Shown here: one piece after another, positions 43,061 through 51,594 of the stretch
How positions within the stretch are numbered: the stretch's first letter is position 1
Layout: every line of letters starts with the position of its first letter
Origin: Marinomonas primoryensis
Lineage (GTDB): Bacteria > Pseudomonadota > Gammaproteobacteria > Pseudomonadales > Marinomonadaceae
DNA: 64,000 bases
Direction: 5' to 3'
Assembly: GCF_013372285.1 (NCBI RefSeq)
Contig: NZ_CP054301.1
Coordinates: forward strand, 482,001 to 546,000
Program-made: the position numbers and the translations under genes
The notes under the pieces: generated by a model
The model's database searches: none
Seen by the model: only the letters and a program-made list of their open reading frames with translations
Told to the model about the DNA's origin: nothing

Positions 43061-45379
43061 TTATCGTGTCTCCAATTGACTGGTTTGCATTAAAGGGGAT
43101 AACAGCCAAATAACTAATAGCCCAGGTAAAACGATGATACCAAAATGGTATAGAACGGGTGTTTGGCTCAGTGCTAATAGACCAAAGGCGAGCAGGCTGG
43201 TTAGCGTTGACAATGACACCGCCAGCCAAGTGTGTACACCGCCTCGAGACTCTTGTAAAAAAATACCCATGTCGAGTCCGATTCCAAACACCAACATCAG
43301 AGCAACTAGGTTAAAAATATTGTACCCACCGTTAATCAATACCGCGCATGACAAAGCAATAATCGAGCCTGTGATAGGCGGCAACATGACTCTCCATATA
43401 TCAAGTCGATAGCGGAAAAATAACAGCACCGTTATGATGCCATAAGCAATGAACAGCCACTCTGCAACCTTGGTGCGATATTGAGCCAAGGTCGCGCTAA
43501 TGTCAGCGACTTGGTCAACATAGTTAATATTGTTATCAGCGGCGGCGTCTGCTTGTAATTGACGAATGGTCGCTTCCGACAAATGTCCTTGTAACCTAAT
43601 GACTGAGGCGTATTCACCCGTTGAACGAGGTTCCAATGCACCTTGCCATTGCGCACTCATCGCTAGTGCTGACCATGTTTCAGGGGATAAGGTTTGCTGA
43701 TTTTCTTGTAAACTCTGATAAGCCAATGTCTTTTGTGAATCTGATAGCCCTATGGCATGAGCATAAGCATCAAGCTTGGCTTGGTACAATTGCGTCACCA
43801 AGGCAATGTTTTGTCGTTGGCATTGCAACGATGGCAATGACTGACTGATGGCCTGATAACCGGCTAACCTATCGTTTTGCACCAATGAGTCTAGTTGTTG
43901 TCGAAACAGCTCTTCATTTTCTAACATCGCTTCACGGCTACTTCCAGACACGATCAAAAAAGCAGAATTGACGCTATTACCTAATGCTTGCTGTACTTTT
44001 TGATCTTCTTGTAATAAAGCAGGCGGGGACGTTTGCAGCAATCGCACACTGTCTTGTGGCGTTGCCCAAAAAAACAAACCGACAGAAATAAAACCTACCG
44101 TAATGACCAATACGCTCGCAATTTTGGGGTGCTTGTCTAATGTTGGAAAAGCGTCTTTACCGCGATTCAAGATGAGAGCGGCGGGCAGTGGGCGTTGTTT
44201 ATTTTTCGGCGCGTTCTTTGTGGTCATTAACGGTAAAAACAGTAAGACCGTTAACCAAGCCGCAATCAAGCCGGTGGCTGAAAAAACCGCTATTTGCTGT
44301 AAGCCTGGGAAGGGCGTTAACGCTAAACCACCATAAGCTAATACACTGGAAATCAATCCCAATAACAATCCCGAAAAGAGCTTACGTACGACAGCGACCC
44401 CCGTATATAGGTAACTTTCGCAGACAAAATGCATAGAATAATCAACCGCAACGCCAACTAACCCTGCGCCAAAGGCGATGGTGATTAAATGTATTCGCTC
44501 AAACCATAAACAGGTAACAGCCACTGCAACCAGACAGCCAACCATGACGGGAAGTAACACTTGAAATAACGGAACAATACGACGAAAAACCAATAAAATG
44601 ATTAAAACGATGCCCAGAAGAGAGCCTAGTCCAATGGTTGAAATTTCGAATTTAGCTTGCTCCGCTCCTTTCGCTGCGTGGAGTAATAAACCGGAATAGG
44701 AAACACGGATACCTTGTTCGCCCATGTGTTGCTGGATCTTCTTCAGTACCGGCATCACGTGGTCTTGTGTGGGTAAGTCGAAAGGGTTCTTATGCAATTC
44801 TAATACTAAAAGATAACTCGGCTTTTCGACATTGGTTAAACGTAACAGGGTGTCTTCTATTTTTACCTGAATGTTTATTTTTTGTTCCAACAGCATATCG
44901 GAATACAAAAAGAATGGATCTTTTATTAGGTCTGCTTTTCCGGCTCCAATAGGCGAAAATAGCGCATTTAATGCTGATTGAAATGGACCTTCGTAATCTT
45001 TTATTTGCAGTTTTTTAGTGACAGAATCGCTTAATAAAGCAAAACGAAATGGATACAGAGCGTCCATTTGTGTACTAGAGGAATCAACAAATTGGGTGAG
45101 GTCAGCGATGCCAACAAGTACGTCTAATTCTGATGAAATGGTGTTAACGGCAGACCGAGCACTTTGTTTATTATCTGCCGATACCATAATAAACACATGG
45201 TTGGCATACTCTGCTGTTTGTTGCTCTTGCAGCTCGTTGACCAAAGGCTTTTGGTCGTATTTTGGCAATAACGCCATGATACTGGTATCAACGGCTGTTT
45301 GTTTTAATGCGGCGAAAATACAAATCACAAGAATTATAATGGCCCAAATGAGAGCGCCTAATTTAAAATTCATTTTCAT
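43061..45379 (-). CDS. MMPL/RND-type exporter of the aryl polyene cluster
   Basis: A 772-residue membrane protein with about twelve segments and two large periplasmic loops. It has the RND layout duplicated in each half (TIGLGSLLGIVLIILLVF, AFGAGLVGVAVDYSMHFV in the first half; VALMLVFGIGLDMGIFLQES in the second). Asp residues in the middle helices (VDYS, LDMG) are candidates for the proton path. Exporters of this type accompany aryl polyene clusters and are thought to move the lipid-linked pigment across the inner membrane. It overlaps the LolA-like gene by 4 bp. Confidence 0.85.
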   Translation of the reverse strand: MKMNFKLGALIWAIIILVICIFAALKQTAVDTSIMALLPKYDQKPLVNELQEQQTAEYANHVFIMVSADNKQSARSAVNTISSELDVLVGIADLTQFVDSSSTQMDALYPFRFALLSDSVTKKLQIKDYEGPFQSALNALFSPIGAGKADLIKDPFFLYSDMLLEQKINIQVKIEDTLLRLTNVEKPSYLLVLELHKNPFDLPTQDHVMPVLKKIQQHMGEQGIRVSYSGLLLHAAKGAEQAKFEISTIGLGSLLGIVLIILLVFRRIVPLFQVLLPVMVGCLVAVAVTCLWFERIHLITIAFGAGLVGVAVDYSMHFVCESYLYTGVAVVRKLFSGLLLGLISSVLAYGGLALTPFPGLQQIAVFSATGLIAAWLTVLLFLPLMTTKNAPKNKQRPLPAALILNRGKDAFPTLDKHPKIASVLVITVGFISVGLFFWATPQDSVRLLQTSPPALLQEDQKVQQALGNSVNSAFLIVSGSSREAMLENEELFRQQLDSLVQNDRLAGYQAISQSLPSLQCQRQNIALVTQLYQAKLDAYAHAIGLSDSQKTLAYQSLQENQQTLSPETWSALAMSAQWQGALEPRSTGEYASVIRLQGHLSEATIRQLQADAAADNNINYVDQVADISATLAQYRTKVAEWLFIAYGIITVLLFFRYRLDIWRVMLPPITGSIIALSCAVLINGGYNIFNLVALMLVFGIGLDMGIFLQESRGGVHTWLAVSLSTLTSLLAFGLLALSQTPVLYHFGIIVLPGLLVIWLLSPLMQTSQLETR

Positions 45380-45939
45380 TTTTGCTGCAATTTATCAAAC
45401 GTAATGTGAGTGATATTGCCTTCTGGTTCATACAGAGTAATTTGTTGTAAGTACTTATCACCTTCCAGCGTTACCTTATTAATAAATCCACCGATACTCT
45501 CATCTACGGGGACAAGTGTTGCTTTCCACTGGCCATCAGAAACCTCCGCGCTAACAGAAAAGTACGCTTCTAATATTTGCCATTGAGCGGTCATAACCCC
45601 AAAAAAAATGTCACTAAACACCGCGACAACCGGATTGGTATCCGAATCAAGTTTGTTAACCTGTTCACCATCTTGATAACTCAACATCGTCTTTGGCGTG
45701 AGCTCTAAGGTGCTATTAATGGGTGTTAAGGTATGCCAGACAATTTTTTTATCGCGTATATAATTGAACGATCCAGAAGAGTTTATTGAGGTTTCTAATT
45801 GCGCTAAATATTTACTTTGTGAAAACGTTCCTGACAGTTTTTCAGGGGTTGTTGTAAGCGCTTTCAAGTCATCCAAATTATTGGCGAATACTGAGATGCT
45901 TAGCACAGAAAAAATAATACCGAGGAAAATTTTTCTCAT
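45376..45939 (-). CDS. LolA-like periplasmic carrier
   Basis: A 187-residue protein with a signal peptide (MRKIFLGIIFSVLSISVFAN) and a LolA/LolB-type beta fold (LSGTFSQSKYLAQLETSINS, GSFNYIRDKKIVWHTLTPIN, ITLYEPEGNITHITFDKL). The genuine LolA normally sits elsewhere in the genome; this version is operon-specific and likely ferries a lipidic pigment precursor through the periplasm (inference from position). Overlaps of 4 bp on each side show translational coupling. Confidence 0.78.
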   Translation of the reverse strand: MRKIFLGIIFSVLSISVFANNLDDLKALTTTPEKLSGTFSQSKYLAQLETSINSSGSFNYIRDKKIVWHTLTPINSTLELTPKTMLSYQDGEQVNKLDSDTNPVVAVFSDIFFGVMTAQWQILEAYFSVSAEVSDGQWKATLVPVDESIGGFINKVTLEGDKYLQQITLYEPEGNITHITFDKLQQK

Positions 45940-46343
45940 ATAGAGACACCTAGTCTTTCAAGGAGAATGGGAGGAGAGGCATATTGCATTTCACCGGATG
46001 TTTTTTCAACCGCCACTTGAATGGTATAGGCTTTTGTTAAGCGCTTATCAGTTTGGGCATCAAGAAAGACATAGTCCACTTTTAGTCTGTTTTCCCATTC
46101 GGTTAAGGTTGCTCGAACTTTGAATTTTTGTCCAAATATTAATGGATGAGCGTAACGAATGCGCATATCTATGACTGGCCACACGTAGCCGCTTTCTTCC
46201 ATTTCAACAATACTGTAGTTGATTTTATCCATTAGTTTACAACGGGCTATTTCCATGTATTTGGCATAATGCCCATGCCAAGCCACTCGAATAGCATCTA
46301 CGTCATGAAAAGGTATTTCTAATTCTATTTCAACGTCTATCAT
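45936..46343 (-). CDS. apeK: 4HBT-type thioesterase of the aryl polyene cluster (ApeK-like)
   Basis: A 135-residue single hotdog thioesterase. The active-site region is DVDAIRVAWHGHYAKYMEIA, with a catalytic Asp-type residue and the H-G-H-Y-x-K-Y segment. RIRYAHPLIFGQKFKVRATL is the core strand. It probably removes stalled or finished acyl chains from the ACP. It overlaps the LolA-like gene by 4 bp and lies 30 bp after the acyltransferase gene. Confidence 0.82.
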   Translation of the reverse strand: MIDVEIELEIPFHDVDAIRVAWHGHYAKYMEIARCKLMDKINYSIVEMEESGYVWPVIDMRIRYAHPLIFGQKFKVRATLTEWENRLKVDYVFLDAQTDKRLTKAYTIQVAVEKTSGEMQYASPPILLERLGVSI

Positions 46344-46373
46344 TACTTTATCCTGCCGTCATTGAAGACAAAA

Positions 46374-47327
46374 CTATGCGTCACGGTTGTTTATTAACGC
46401 CTGCTGGTCTTTTGATTCCACGTGCCAAAAGGGGAAAAAATTAAACCATTGTAACGGAGCCAACTGGCAATAATACTCTAAGCGTTTAGCGTAAAGCGTC
46501 ACGGCTTCTTCTAACTTCTGTTCTCGTTCTTTTCGAGCAAAAGAGAGCTTTTCCGAAAAGGTTTCCATATAAATATGATAAGCAGAGTCCTGTTTTAAAC
46601 AGAACATCAAATACACCGGACAACGTAACAAACTAGCTAATATAAACGCGCCTTGCGGTAACGCGGCTTGAGCCCCAAGAAAGTCTACAATAGAAACGCG
46701 TCCCCCATTATTAACCGGTGTTCGATCCCCTGCGATAACGACAAATTCACCCGCGACAACGCGCTCAGAAAGAATCATTGCTGTTGCAGGAGACATGTCC
46801 GTTACCTGGATTAGGTTAATGGTGGCATTGGCGTTGGTGCGCTGTAACATCTTGTTAAATTTTTGTGCATGCTGGGTATAAACCAACATGGTGACTTTAA
46901 TATCGGGTAATTGATGCGCAAGGGCACTGCAAATTTCAGTGTTACCAAGGTGTGATACAACTATGATACCGCCAAGTTTCGACGCTTCGATTTTTTGAAA
47001 AGTGTCTGGAGTTTCAAAGACAACGTCTTGAGGTTTGATTTTCCCCATCCAGACCAAGAATTTATCCAACAACACTTCACCAAACATCCAAAAGTGGCGG
47101 AAAGGTGTGAGTTTTTTGCGCTTATGTTCGGGTAAAAAAGGGGCAATTTTTTGTAGGTATTCTTTGGACGCCGCTCGGGTAGCGTGTTTTCTAAAATAAA
47201 AATACAGAATGACGGGCGCAAGAAGTAGACGGAAGCCTTTGTGTCCAAATAGTCGGTAGCACATCAATAGGATACGCATGCCGAAAACCGTTCCTGTTTC
47301 AGTGATTGTTGACCAATGCTTATCCAT
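46374..47327 (-). CDS. LpxL/HtrB-like lysophospholipid acyltransferase of the aryl polyene cluster
   Basis: A 317-residue protein (start ATG 47327, which gives ATGgaTAA overlap with the glycosyltransferase stop; the upstream in-frame extension to 47372 is shadowed by that gene). The LPLAT segment IVVSHLGNTEICSALAHQ replaces the usual His-x4-Asp/Glu box as SHLGNTE; VVIAGDRTPVNNGG is the second box. The C-terminal LAPLQWFNFFPFW is common in these enzymes. It probably acylates the pigment head group or a glycosylated intermediate. In several clusters I recall it is fused to the GT2 domain encoded next door. Confidence 0.82.
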   Translation of the reverse strand: MDKHWSTITETGTVFGMRILLMCYRLFGHKGFRLLLAPVILYFYFRKHATRAASKEYLQKIAPFLPEHKRKKLTPFRHFWMFGEVLLDKFLVWMGKIKPQDVVFETPDTFQKIEASKLGGIIVVSHLGNTEICSALAHQLPDIKVTMLVYTQHAQKFNKMLQRTNANATINLIQVTDMSPATAMILSERVVAGEFVVIAGDRTPVNNGGRVSIVDFLGAQAALPQGAFILASLLRCPVYLMFCLKQDSAYHIYMETFSEKLSFARKEREQKLEEAVTLYAKRLEYYCQLAPLQWFNFFPFWHVESKDQQALINNRDA

Positions 47328-48084
47328 GTCGTTTATTCCATAACAAAGCAGGCGAACGCCAAAGCATGCCAAAAAATAAACGTGTATGCATCCAACTGAT
47401 CAATACATTGTCTTTTATGGCATTAAAATGAGAAACCCCATTTTCTGGATAGATAACTTTGGTCGGCATGTTCTTTATTTTATGGCCAGACCAGACCCAG
47501 CGTACGACAACTTCGGTATCAAATGACATACGGTTACCACAAGAGGCACGATCTATTAGCTTGCAGATCTTAACCAAGGGGTAAACTCGAAAGCCACACA
47601 TTGAGTCTTTAATAGAAAAAGACAGCGTATTTATCCATACCCAGACATGGCTAAAATAACGGCAGTAATAGCGGTGTTTCGGAACGCTGTGATCATAAAT
47701 AGGAAATCCGCAAATCAGGCTCTCTTGCTCTTTTTCCGCGGCCTGTATAAAAATAGGCAAGTCGCTAATATTATGTTGCCCGTCAGCATCCACTTGTAGA
47801 GCATGACTAAAGCCTTGGTCCAGTAAAAAACGCATACCGGCTTTCACAGCGCCCCCTTTACCACTATTAGTAGCGAGCTGGACTAGGTAAACCTGATCAC
47901 GGTATTTTTCAGCCAATTTTTCTAACACTTCCCGACATTTAGCGCCGCAACCATCATCAACTAAAACCGCCGGATAGCCATATTCAAGCACCTGTTCTAG
48001 CGTGTTTTCGATGGCGTCTTCATGGTTGTACACCGGGATAACGATTGCCGGTTTGAACGGGTTATTCAAAGCAGATTCTTCCAC
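47320..48084 (-). CDS. Family 2 glycosyltransferase of the aryl polyene cluster
   Basis: A 254-residue GT-A protein with IVIPVYNHEDAIENTLEQVL, VLVDDGCGAKCREVLEKLA, GKGGAVKAGMRFLLDQGFSH and the DxD-type site QVDADGQHNISDLPIFI. It has no obvious transmembrane domain. The start is GTG 48084, 23 bp inside the end of the ligase gene. It probably glycosylates the polyene or its lipid carrier. The sugar donor is not predictable. The gene directly precedes the acyltransferase with an 8-bp overlap, which suggests the two proteins work together. Confidence 0.85.
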   Translation of the reverse strand: MEESALNNPFKPAIVIPVYNHEDAIENTLEQVLEYGYPAVLVDDGCGAKCREVLEKLAEKYRDQVYLVQLATNSGKGGAVKAGMRFLLDQGFSHALQVDADGQHNISDLPIFIQAAEKEQESLICGFPIYDHSVPKHRYYCRYFSHVWVWINTLSFSIKDSMCGFRVYPLVKICKLIDRASCGNRMSFDTEVVVRWVWSGHKIKNMPTKVIYPENGVSHFNAIKDNVLISWMHTRLFFGMLWRSPALLWNKRHG

Positions 48085-49759
48085 TAGAATGCACTCCTTT
48101 TTCTGATATATATTGAAAGACTAGCTTCCCTTTAATGGGATGGTATTCCAATGTTAATGTCACTTTAGAATCCGGGAAGATAACACTCTGAAACTTGACG
48201 GCCTCTAAGCGACTAAAACGCCCCTTGAAAGCAAACACTTCTTTGCCATAATGCTGGGCCCAATGTGTTTGAGCAATGCCGGGTAAAATAGGATTGTTCT
48301 CAAAGTGACCATCAAAATAGATGAGTTCTTTAGGAATATAAAAATTAAGCCGGTAAGTATTCTCGCTTGTATGAGTGCGATCTAGTACTTGTGGCCATTT
48401 CATCTCTTGATTGTCAAATAATGCCTGTAACGATTCCATAGGAAGCTTGCCTTGCTGGTTGTAGGGGAGTGTGCTGACAAAGCGCCATCTTCTGGGAATC
48501 AACACAAGTTCAAAAGACGCTTTTAGGCTCTGTTTGAGCCGCGCAATTAACCATTTCTGTGAATGTTGTTGGACTAACGCTCTTCCCTTGTCACTAAGCT
48601 CTGCGACAATGGCCACTTCTTCCCGTTTTTTAGTGACAACCAAGGCTCGTGCTATGGTAACCCAATCACTTTGTTCTAAACACTTTTCCATTTTAGATAG
48701 AGACAAACGCTTTCCTTCTACTTTGACGATGCGGTCTGTTCGACCATGTAAGCGAAAGCAATCAGGTGTCAGTTGTTCTATATTATCTGAAAGAGTCTGG
48801 TGTTCTGACGATACATGAGGCCCGTTTACAATATAGCCTTTTTCTGTCTCGTTCAAAGTTATGTGGGGCAATAAGGTCCAGTAATCTGCCTCTATTTTAG
48901 ATTGATTCCGCCACGCCACCGCGCCGGTTTCTGAACTGCCGTATATTTCAAATATCGGGGTGTAAAGTAATTTAGCGGCGTACATACTCTCTTCATATTG
49001 CAACGGTGCAGCAGAAGAAATGGCAGCTTCACACTTGCCCTGCAAAATCGACCAGTCAAGCTGATGATTTAAGCGTTTTAAATGGGCGGGGGTTGAGATC
49101 AGAATAAATTGATTACATTGTGAGGCAAGATGATAAATTTCTTCAGAGAAGGAACTGTGTTTGCTAAGTAAAAGCCGACCTTTTGCTAATGACCAAAATA
49201 AGCGAAAGGTTAATCCAAACAGGTGTTGGTGAGTAACCGTCGATAAAACGATAGACGTGTCAGAAAGTGGCCACAAAGCCTCAATGCAACACAGTTCATC
49301 ATCAATTTGAGCCATGGTTTTTGTGATTGGTTTTGGTTCTCCAGTCGAGCCAGAAGTATAAACTTCTATTGCTGGAAAGCCGCGTTCAATCTCTATCCAA
49401 GAAAATGTTGTTCTAGTCAGTTGACTATTATTTTGCTCCGAAGAGTAAGCGTTTTCAAACTCACCTAGAAAGCCAGCCACAGAATTTTCTAAGCGTTCGA
49501 CCGTCGACGTACAATTATCACCTGGAATGCAAGCAGTGCAGTTTGATTGCCACAAGGCGAGTAAAAGAGTAAAAAACTCAATCGCATCGCTATGGTACAC
49601 GGCCCATTTCTGTCCTGATGATAAAGGTAAAATGGCTTGCCACATCGCCACTTTATTAGACACTTGTGCCTTTGTTACGATGACGTCATCCATCATTGCA
49701 ATGGGGTGTTCATCTGTAACATCCAATAACCATCGAGATAAAAGCGTTAACGTTTTCAT
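48062..49759 (-). CDS. apeH: AMP-dependent acyl ligase fused to a FabA/FabZ-like dehydratase domain (ApeH-ApeI fusion)
   Basis: A 565-residue two-domain protein. Residues about 1-450 are an AMP-forming acyl/aryl ligase with the P-loop IEVYTSGSTGEPKPITKT, the adenine segment FEIYGSSETGAVAWRN and the hinge HGRTDRIVKVEGKRLSLSKM. Residues about 460-565 are a hotdog dehydratase with ELIYFDGHFENNPILPGIAQ and RLEAVKFQSVIFPDSKVT. In the E. coli/Xenorhabdus system ApeH and ApeI are, as I recall, separate genes. Here they form one chain, so substrate loading and dehydration may be coupled. It overlaps the upstream membrane-protein gene by 4 bp. Confidence 0.85.
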   Translation of the reverse strand: MKTLTLLSRWLLDVTDEHPIAMMDDVIVTKAQVSNKVAMWQAILPLSSGQKWAVYHSDAIEFFTLLLALWQSNCTACIPGDNCTSTVERLENSVAGFLGEFENAYSSEQNNSQLTRTTFSWIEIERGFPAIEVYTSGSTGEPKPITKTMAQIDDELCCIEALWPLSDTSIVLSTVTHQHLFGLTFRLFWSLAKGRLLLSKHSSFSEEIYHLASQCNQFILISTPAHLKRLNHQLDWSILQGKCEAAISSAAPLQYEESMYAAKLLYTPIFEIYGSSETGAVAWRNQSKIEADYWTLLPHITLNETEKGYIVNGPHVSSEHQTLSDNIEQLTPDCFRLHGRTDRIVKVEGKRLSLSKMEKCLEQSDWVTIARALVVTKKREEVAIVAELSDKGRALVQQHSQKWLIARLKQSLKASFELVLIPRRWRFVSTLPYNQQGKLPMESLQALFDNQEMKWPQVLDRTHTSENTYRLNFYIPKELIYFDGHFENNPILPGIAQTHWAQHYGKEVFAFKGRFSRLEAVKFQSVIFPDSKVTLTLEYHPIKGKLVFQYISEKGVHSSGRICFE

Positions 49760-50295
49760 ACTTTATGCTTAACTCTGAATCTTACAATCCATTCTATAAC
49801 GACCAATAAACCAATCAGGAGATAAGCCAAAAAGCCATTGTAAAATAACCACGTTTCGTTAGATGTCCAGAATGCAGTGAATAAGGCAGTAAGGCCATTT
49901 AATGTAAAAAACACACACCAAACAATGGTCACTTTCCTAGTATATTGAACGCCAGTTTCTGGTAAGTTGGGCTCTTTAAGTCTTGCCATTCGTTCAATGA
50001 TCGATTGCTTCGCATAAAGGCTAGAGGCGAAAAGCAGTAGCATGGAGGCATTCACCAGTACCGGGTACAGTTTTAATCCCTGTTGGTCGCCCCAAAAATA
50101 GGCCACGACCAATACACCAAACGCCGATGTGAAAATGACGCTGCGTGCGTTTTTTTGTTTCTCCGTGAAACCTCTTATCATCAAAAGAGCAATGACGAAA
50201 AACATGACCAGAGTCGAATCAAAGTGCGCTAACCCAAAATAGACAATAAAAGGATAAACAATGGTGACTATCACTAAAATAATTTTGAGGGGCAC
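49756..50295 (-). CDS. COG4648-type integral membrane protein of the aryl polyene cluster
   Basis: A 179-residue protein with about five hydrophobic segments (IILVIVTIVYPFIVYFGLAH, TLVMFFVIALLMIRGF, VIFTSAFGVLVVAYFWG, VTIVWCVFFTLNGLTALFTA, WLFYNGFLAYLLIGLLVVIE). It matches by size and position the predicted membrane protein that accompanies aryl polyene clusters between the ACP and ligase genes. No catalytic motif is seen. It may anchor the biosynthetic complex to the membrane (inference). Confidence 0.75.
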   Translation of the reverse strand: MPLKIILVIVTIVYPFIVYFGLAHFDSTLVMFFVIALLMIRGFTEKQKNARSVIFTSAFGVLVVAYFWGDQQGLKLYPVLVNASMLLLFASSLYAKQSIIERMARLKEPNLPETGVQYTRKVTIVWCVFFTLNGLTALFTAFWTSNETWLFYNGFLAYLLIGLLVVIEWIVRFRVKHKV

Positions 50296-50306
50296 TTTTG
50301 AAGACC

Positions 50307-50555
50307 TTATACAAACAGTTTTTCTACGGCAATAACCACATCTTCAACAGTTCGAACGGATTTAAAATCTTCAGGGTTGATCTTTTTCCCCGTCATTTTT
50401 TTGAGCTCGACGACCAAATCAACGGCATCGATACTATCAATATCAAGGTCTTGATATAAATTTGAAGAAGGGTGAATGTCCTCAGCAGACAACTCGAACA
50501 ACTCTTGTAAAACACCCGATACTTTGTCAAACACGTCTTGATTAATACTACTCAT
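50307..50555 (-). CDS. apeF: Acyl carrier protein of the aryl polyene cluster
   Basis: An 82-residue acidic helical ACP. The phosphopantetheine Ser lies in DLDIDSIDAVDLVVELKKM (D-S-I-D in place of the usual D-S-L). It is the second of two tandem ACP genes (9-bp gap), and the two differ enough that they may carry different intermediates, such as starter and extender. The 4'-phosphopantetheinyl transferase at 53320 is a candidate activator. Confidence 0.88.
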   Translation of the reverse strand: MSSINQDVFDKVSGVLQELFELSAEDIHPSSNLYQDLDIDSIDAVDLVVELKKMTGKKINPEDFKSVRTVEDVVIAVEKLFV

Positions 50556-50564
50556 AATTGTCTC

Positions 50565-50828
50565 TTAATTTTTTTCTTTGTAGGACTCAACCAATGCGGC
50601 TAATGCATTCACACTAGCGAAGTGTTCGTGTGTTTCTTTAGAATCAGCCTTTAGTTTAATGCCATATTTTTTTTGTAAAGCTAAACCAATTTCAAGTGCA
50701 TCAATTGAATCTAGGCCAAGGCCATCTACAAAAAGAGGATCTGAATCTATAATTTCATCGGGGCTAATGTCTTCTAGTTCAAGCGCATCAATAATCATGT
50801 TCTTTATGTCTAACTTCAAATCAGTCAT
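50565..50828 (-). CDS. apeE: Acyl carrier protein of the aryl polyene cluster
   Basis: An 87-residue acidic helical ACP with the modification Ser in DGLGLDSIDALEIGLALQKK. Helix I (LKLDIKNMIIDALELEDISP) and the C-terminal helix are normal. Its start overlaps the acyltransferase gene by 8 bp. Letters E and F are assigned by order only. Confidence 0.88.
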   Translation of the reverse strand: MTDLKLDIKNMIIDALELEDISPDEIIDSDPLFVDGLGLDSIDALEIGLALQKKYGIKLKADSKETHEHFASVNALAALVESYKEKN

Positions 50829-51588
50829 TCAATATTAACTCCGTATTAAAATAATCTGTTAAATCGGCGGTTAGCTTTCTTGCTGCAACGGAAGGCGGAC
50901 CTTCCGCTAAGTAAGTGCGTACATCAATTTTATCTTTTACTTGGATTTTGAAATGGGCTTTCGTCTTTGGGATTTTATACCAAGGATCACTCTTTGTGAG
51001 CGTGGCCGGTTTACACTCAATAAGAACCGTGGTTATTTCTGCTTTTGCACGAATAGCAATGTTCGCGGCACCGCGTTTCAGTGTTAATTTTTCTTCTGGT
51101 GTAGATCGTGTTCCTTCAGGAAAAACAATTAACGCATGCCCTTTTAAAAAAGCGTCTGCGGCCATTTCAATGACATGCTCATTGTTGTCATTAATAATGT
51201 ACCCTGCCGTTCGTATTGAGCCGCGAGTGAAGACGTTTTTCGCTAAACGCCCTTTTACGACACAGTTTGCGTTTGGTACTAAGGCAATCAAAAACACAAC
51301 GTCAATGAGTGACGGGTGATTTGCTAGAATAAGCTGTGCGTTCTTTAGTTTGGATTCCCCTTCAATGTCATAACTTAAGACGCCCAAGCGTCTCATCATT
51401 GCGATATAAAAACGAAATGTGTGATGAATAACAGCATGGGCTCTCTCTTCTCTAATCAATGCTGTCGCTGGAACACAATATAAAATAGGCAAAGCAATAA
51501 TAGGGAGCAAAACGCCCCCGACTCCAAAAATAATGAAGCTAAACACCGTTGCTAGCCAGCGCCAATAGTATTTGATTATATCGAGCAT
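50821..51588 (-). CDS. 1-acyl-glycerol-3-phosphate-type acyltransferase of the aryl polyene cluster
   Basis: A 255-residue PlsC-family protein with an N-terminal membrane segment (YWRWLATVFSFIIFGVGGVL) and the two acyltransferase boxes: NHPSLIDVVFLIAL (N-H-x4-D) and FPEGTRSTPEEKLTLKRGAA. It could place the aryl polyene chain on a glycerol-type lipid, which would explain membrane anchoring of the pigment. It overlaps the first ACP gene by 8 bp, so direct use of ACP-bound chains is plausible. Confidence 0.85.
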   Translation of the reverse strand: MLDIIKYYWRWLATVFSFIIFGVGGVLLPIIALPILYCVPATALIREERAHAVIHHTFRFYIAMMRRLGVLSYDIEGESKLKNAQLILANHPSLIDVVFLIALVPNANCVVKGRLAKNVFTRGSIRTAGYIINDNNEHVIEMAADAFLKGHALIVFPEGTRSTPEEKLTLKRGAANIAIRAKAEITTVLIECKPATLTKSDPWYKIPKTKAHFKIQVKDKIDVRTYLAEGPPSVAARKLTADLTDYFNTELILND

Positions 51589-51594
51589 AATACC

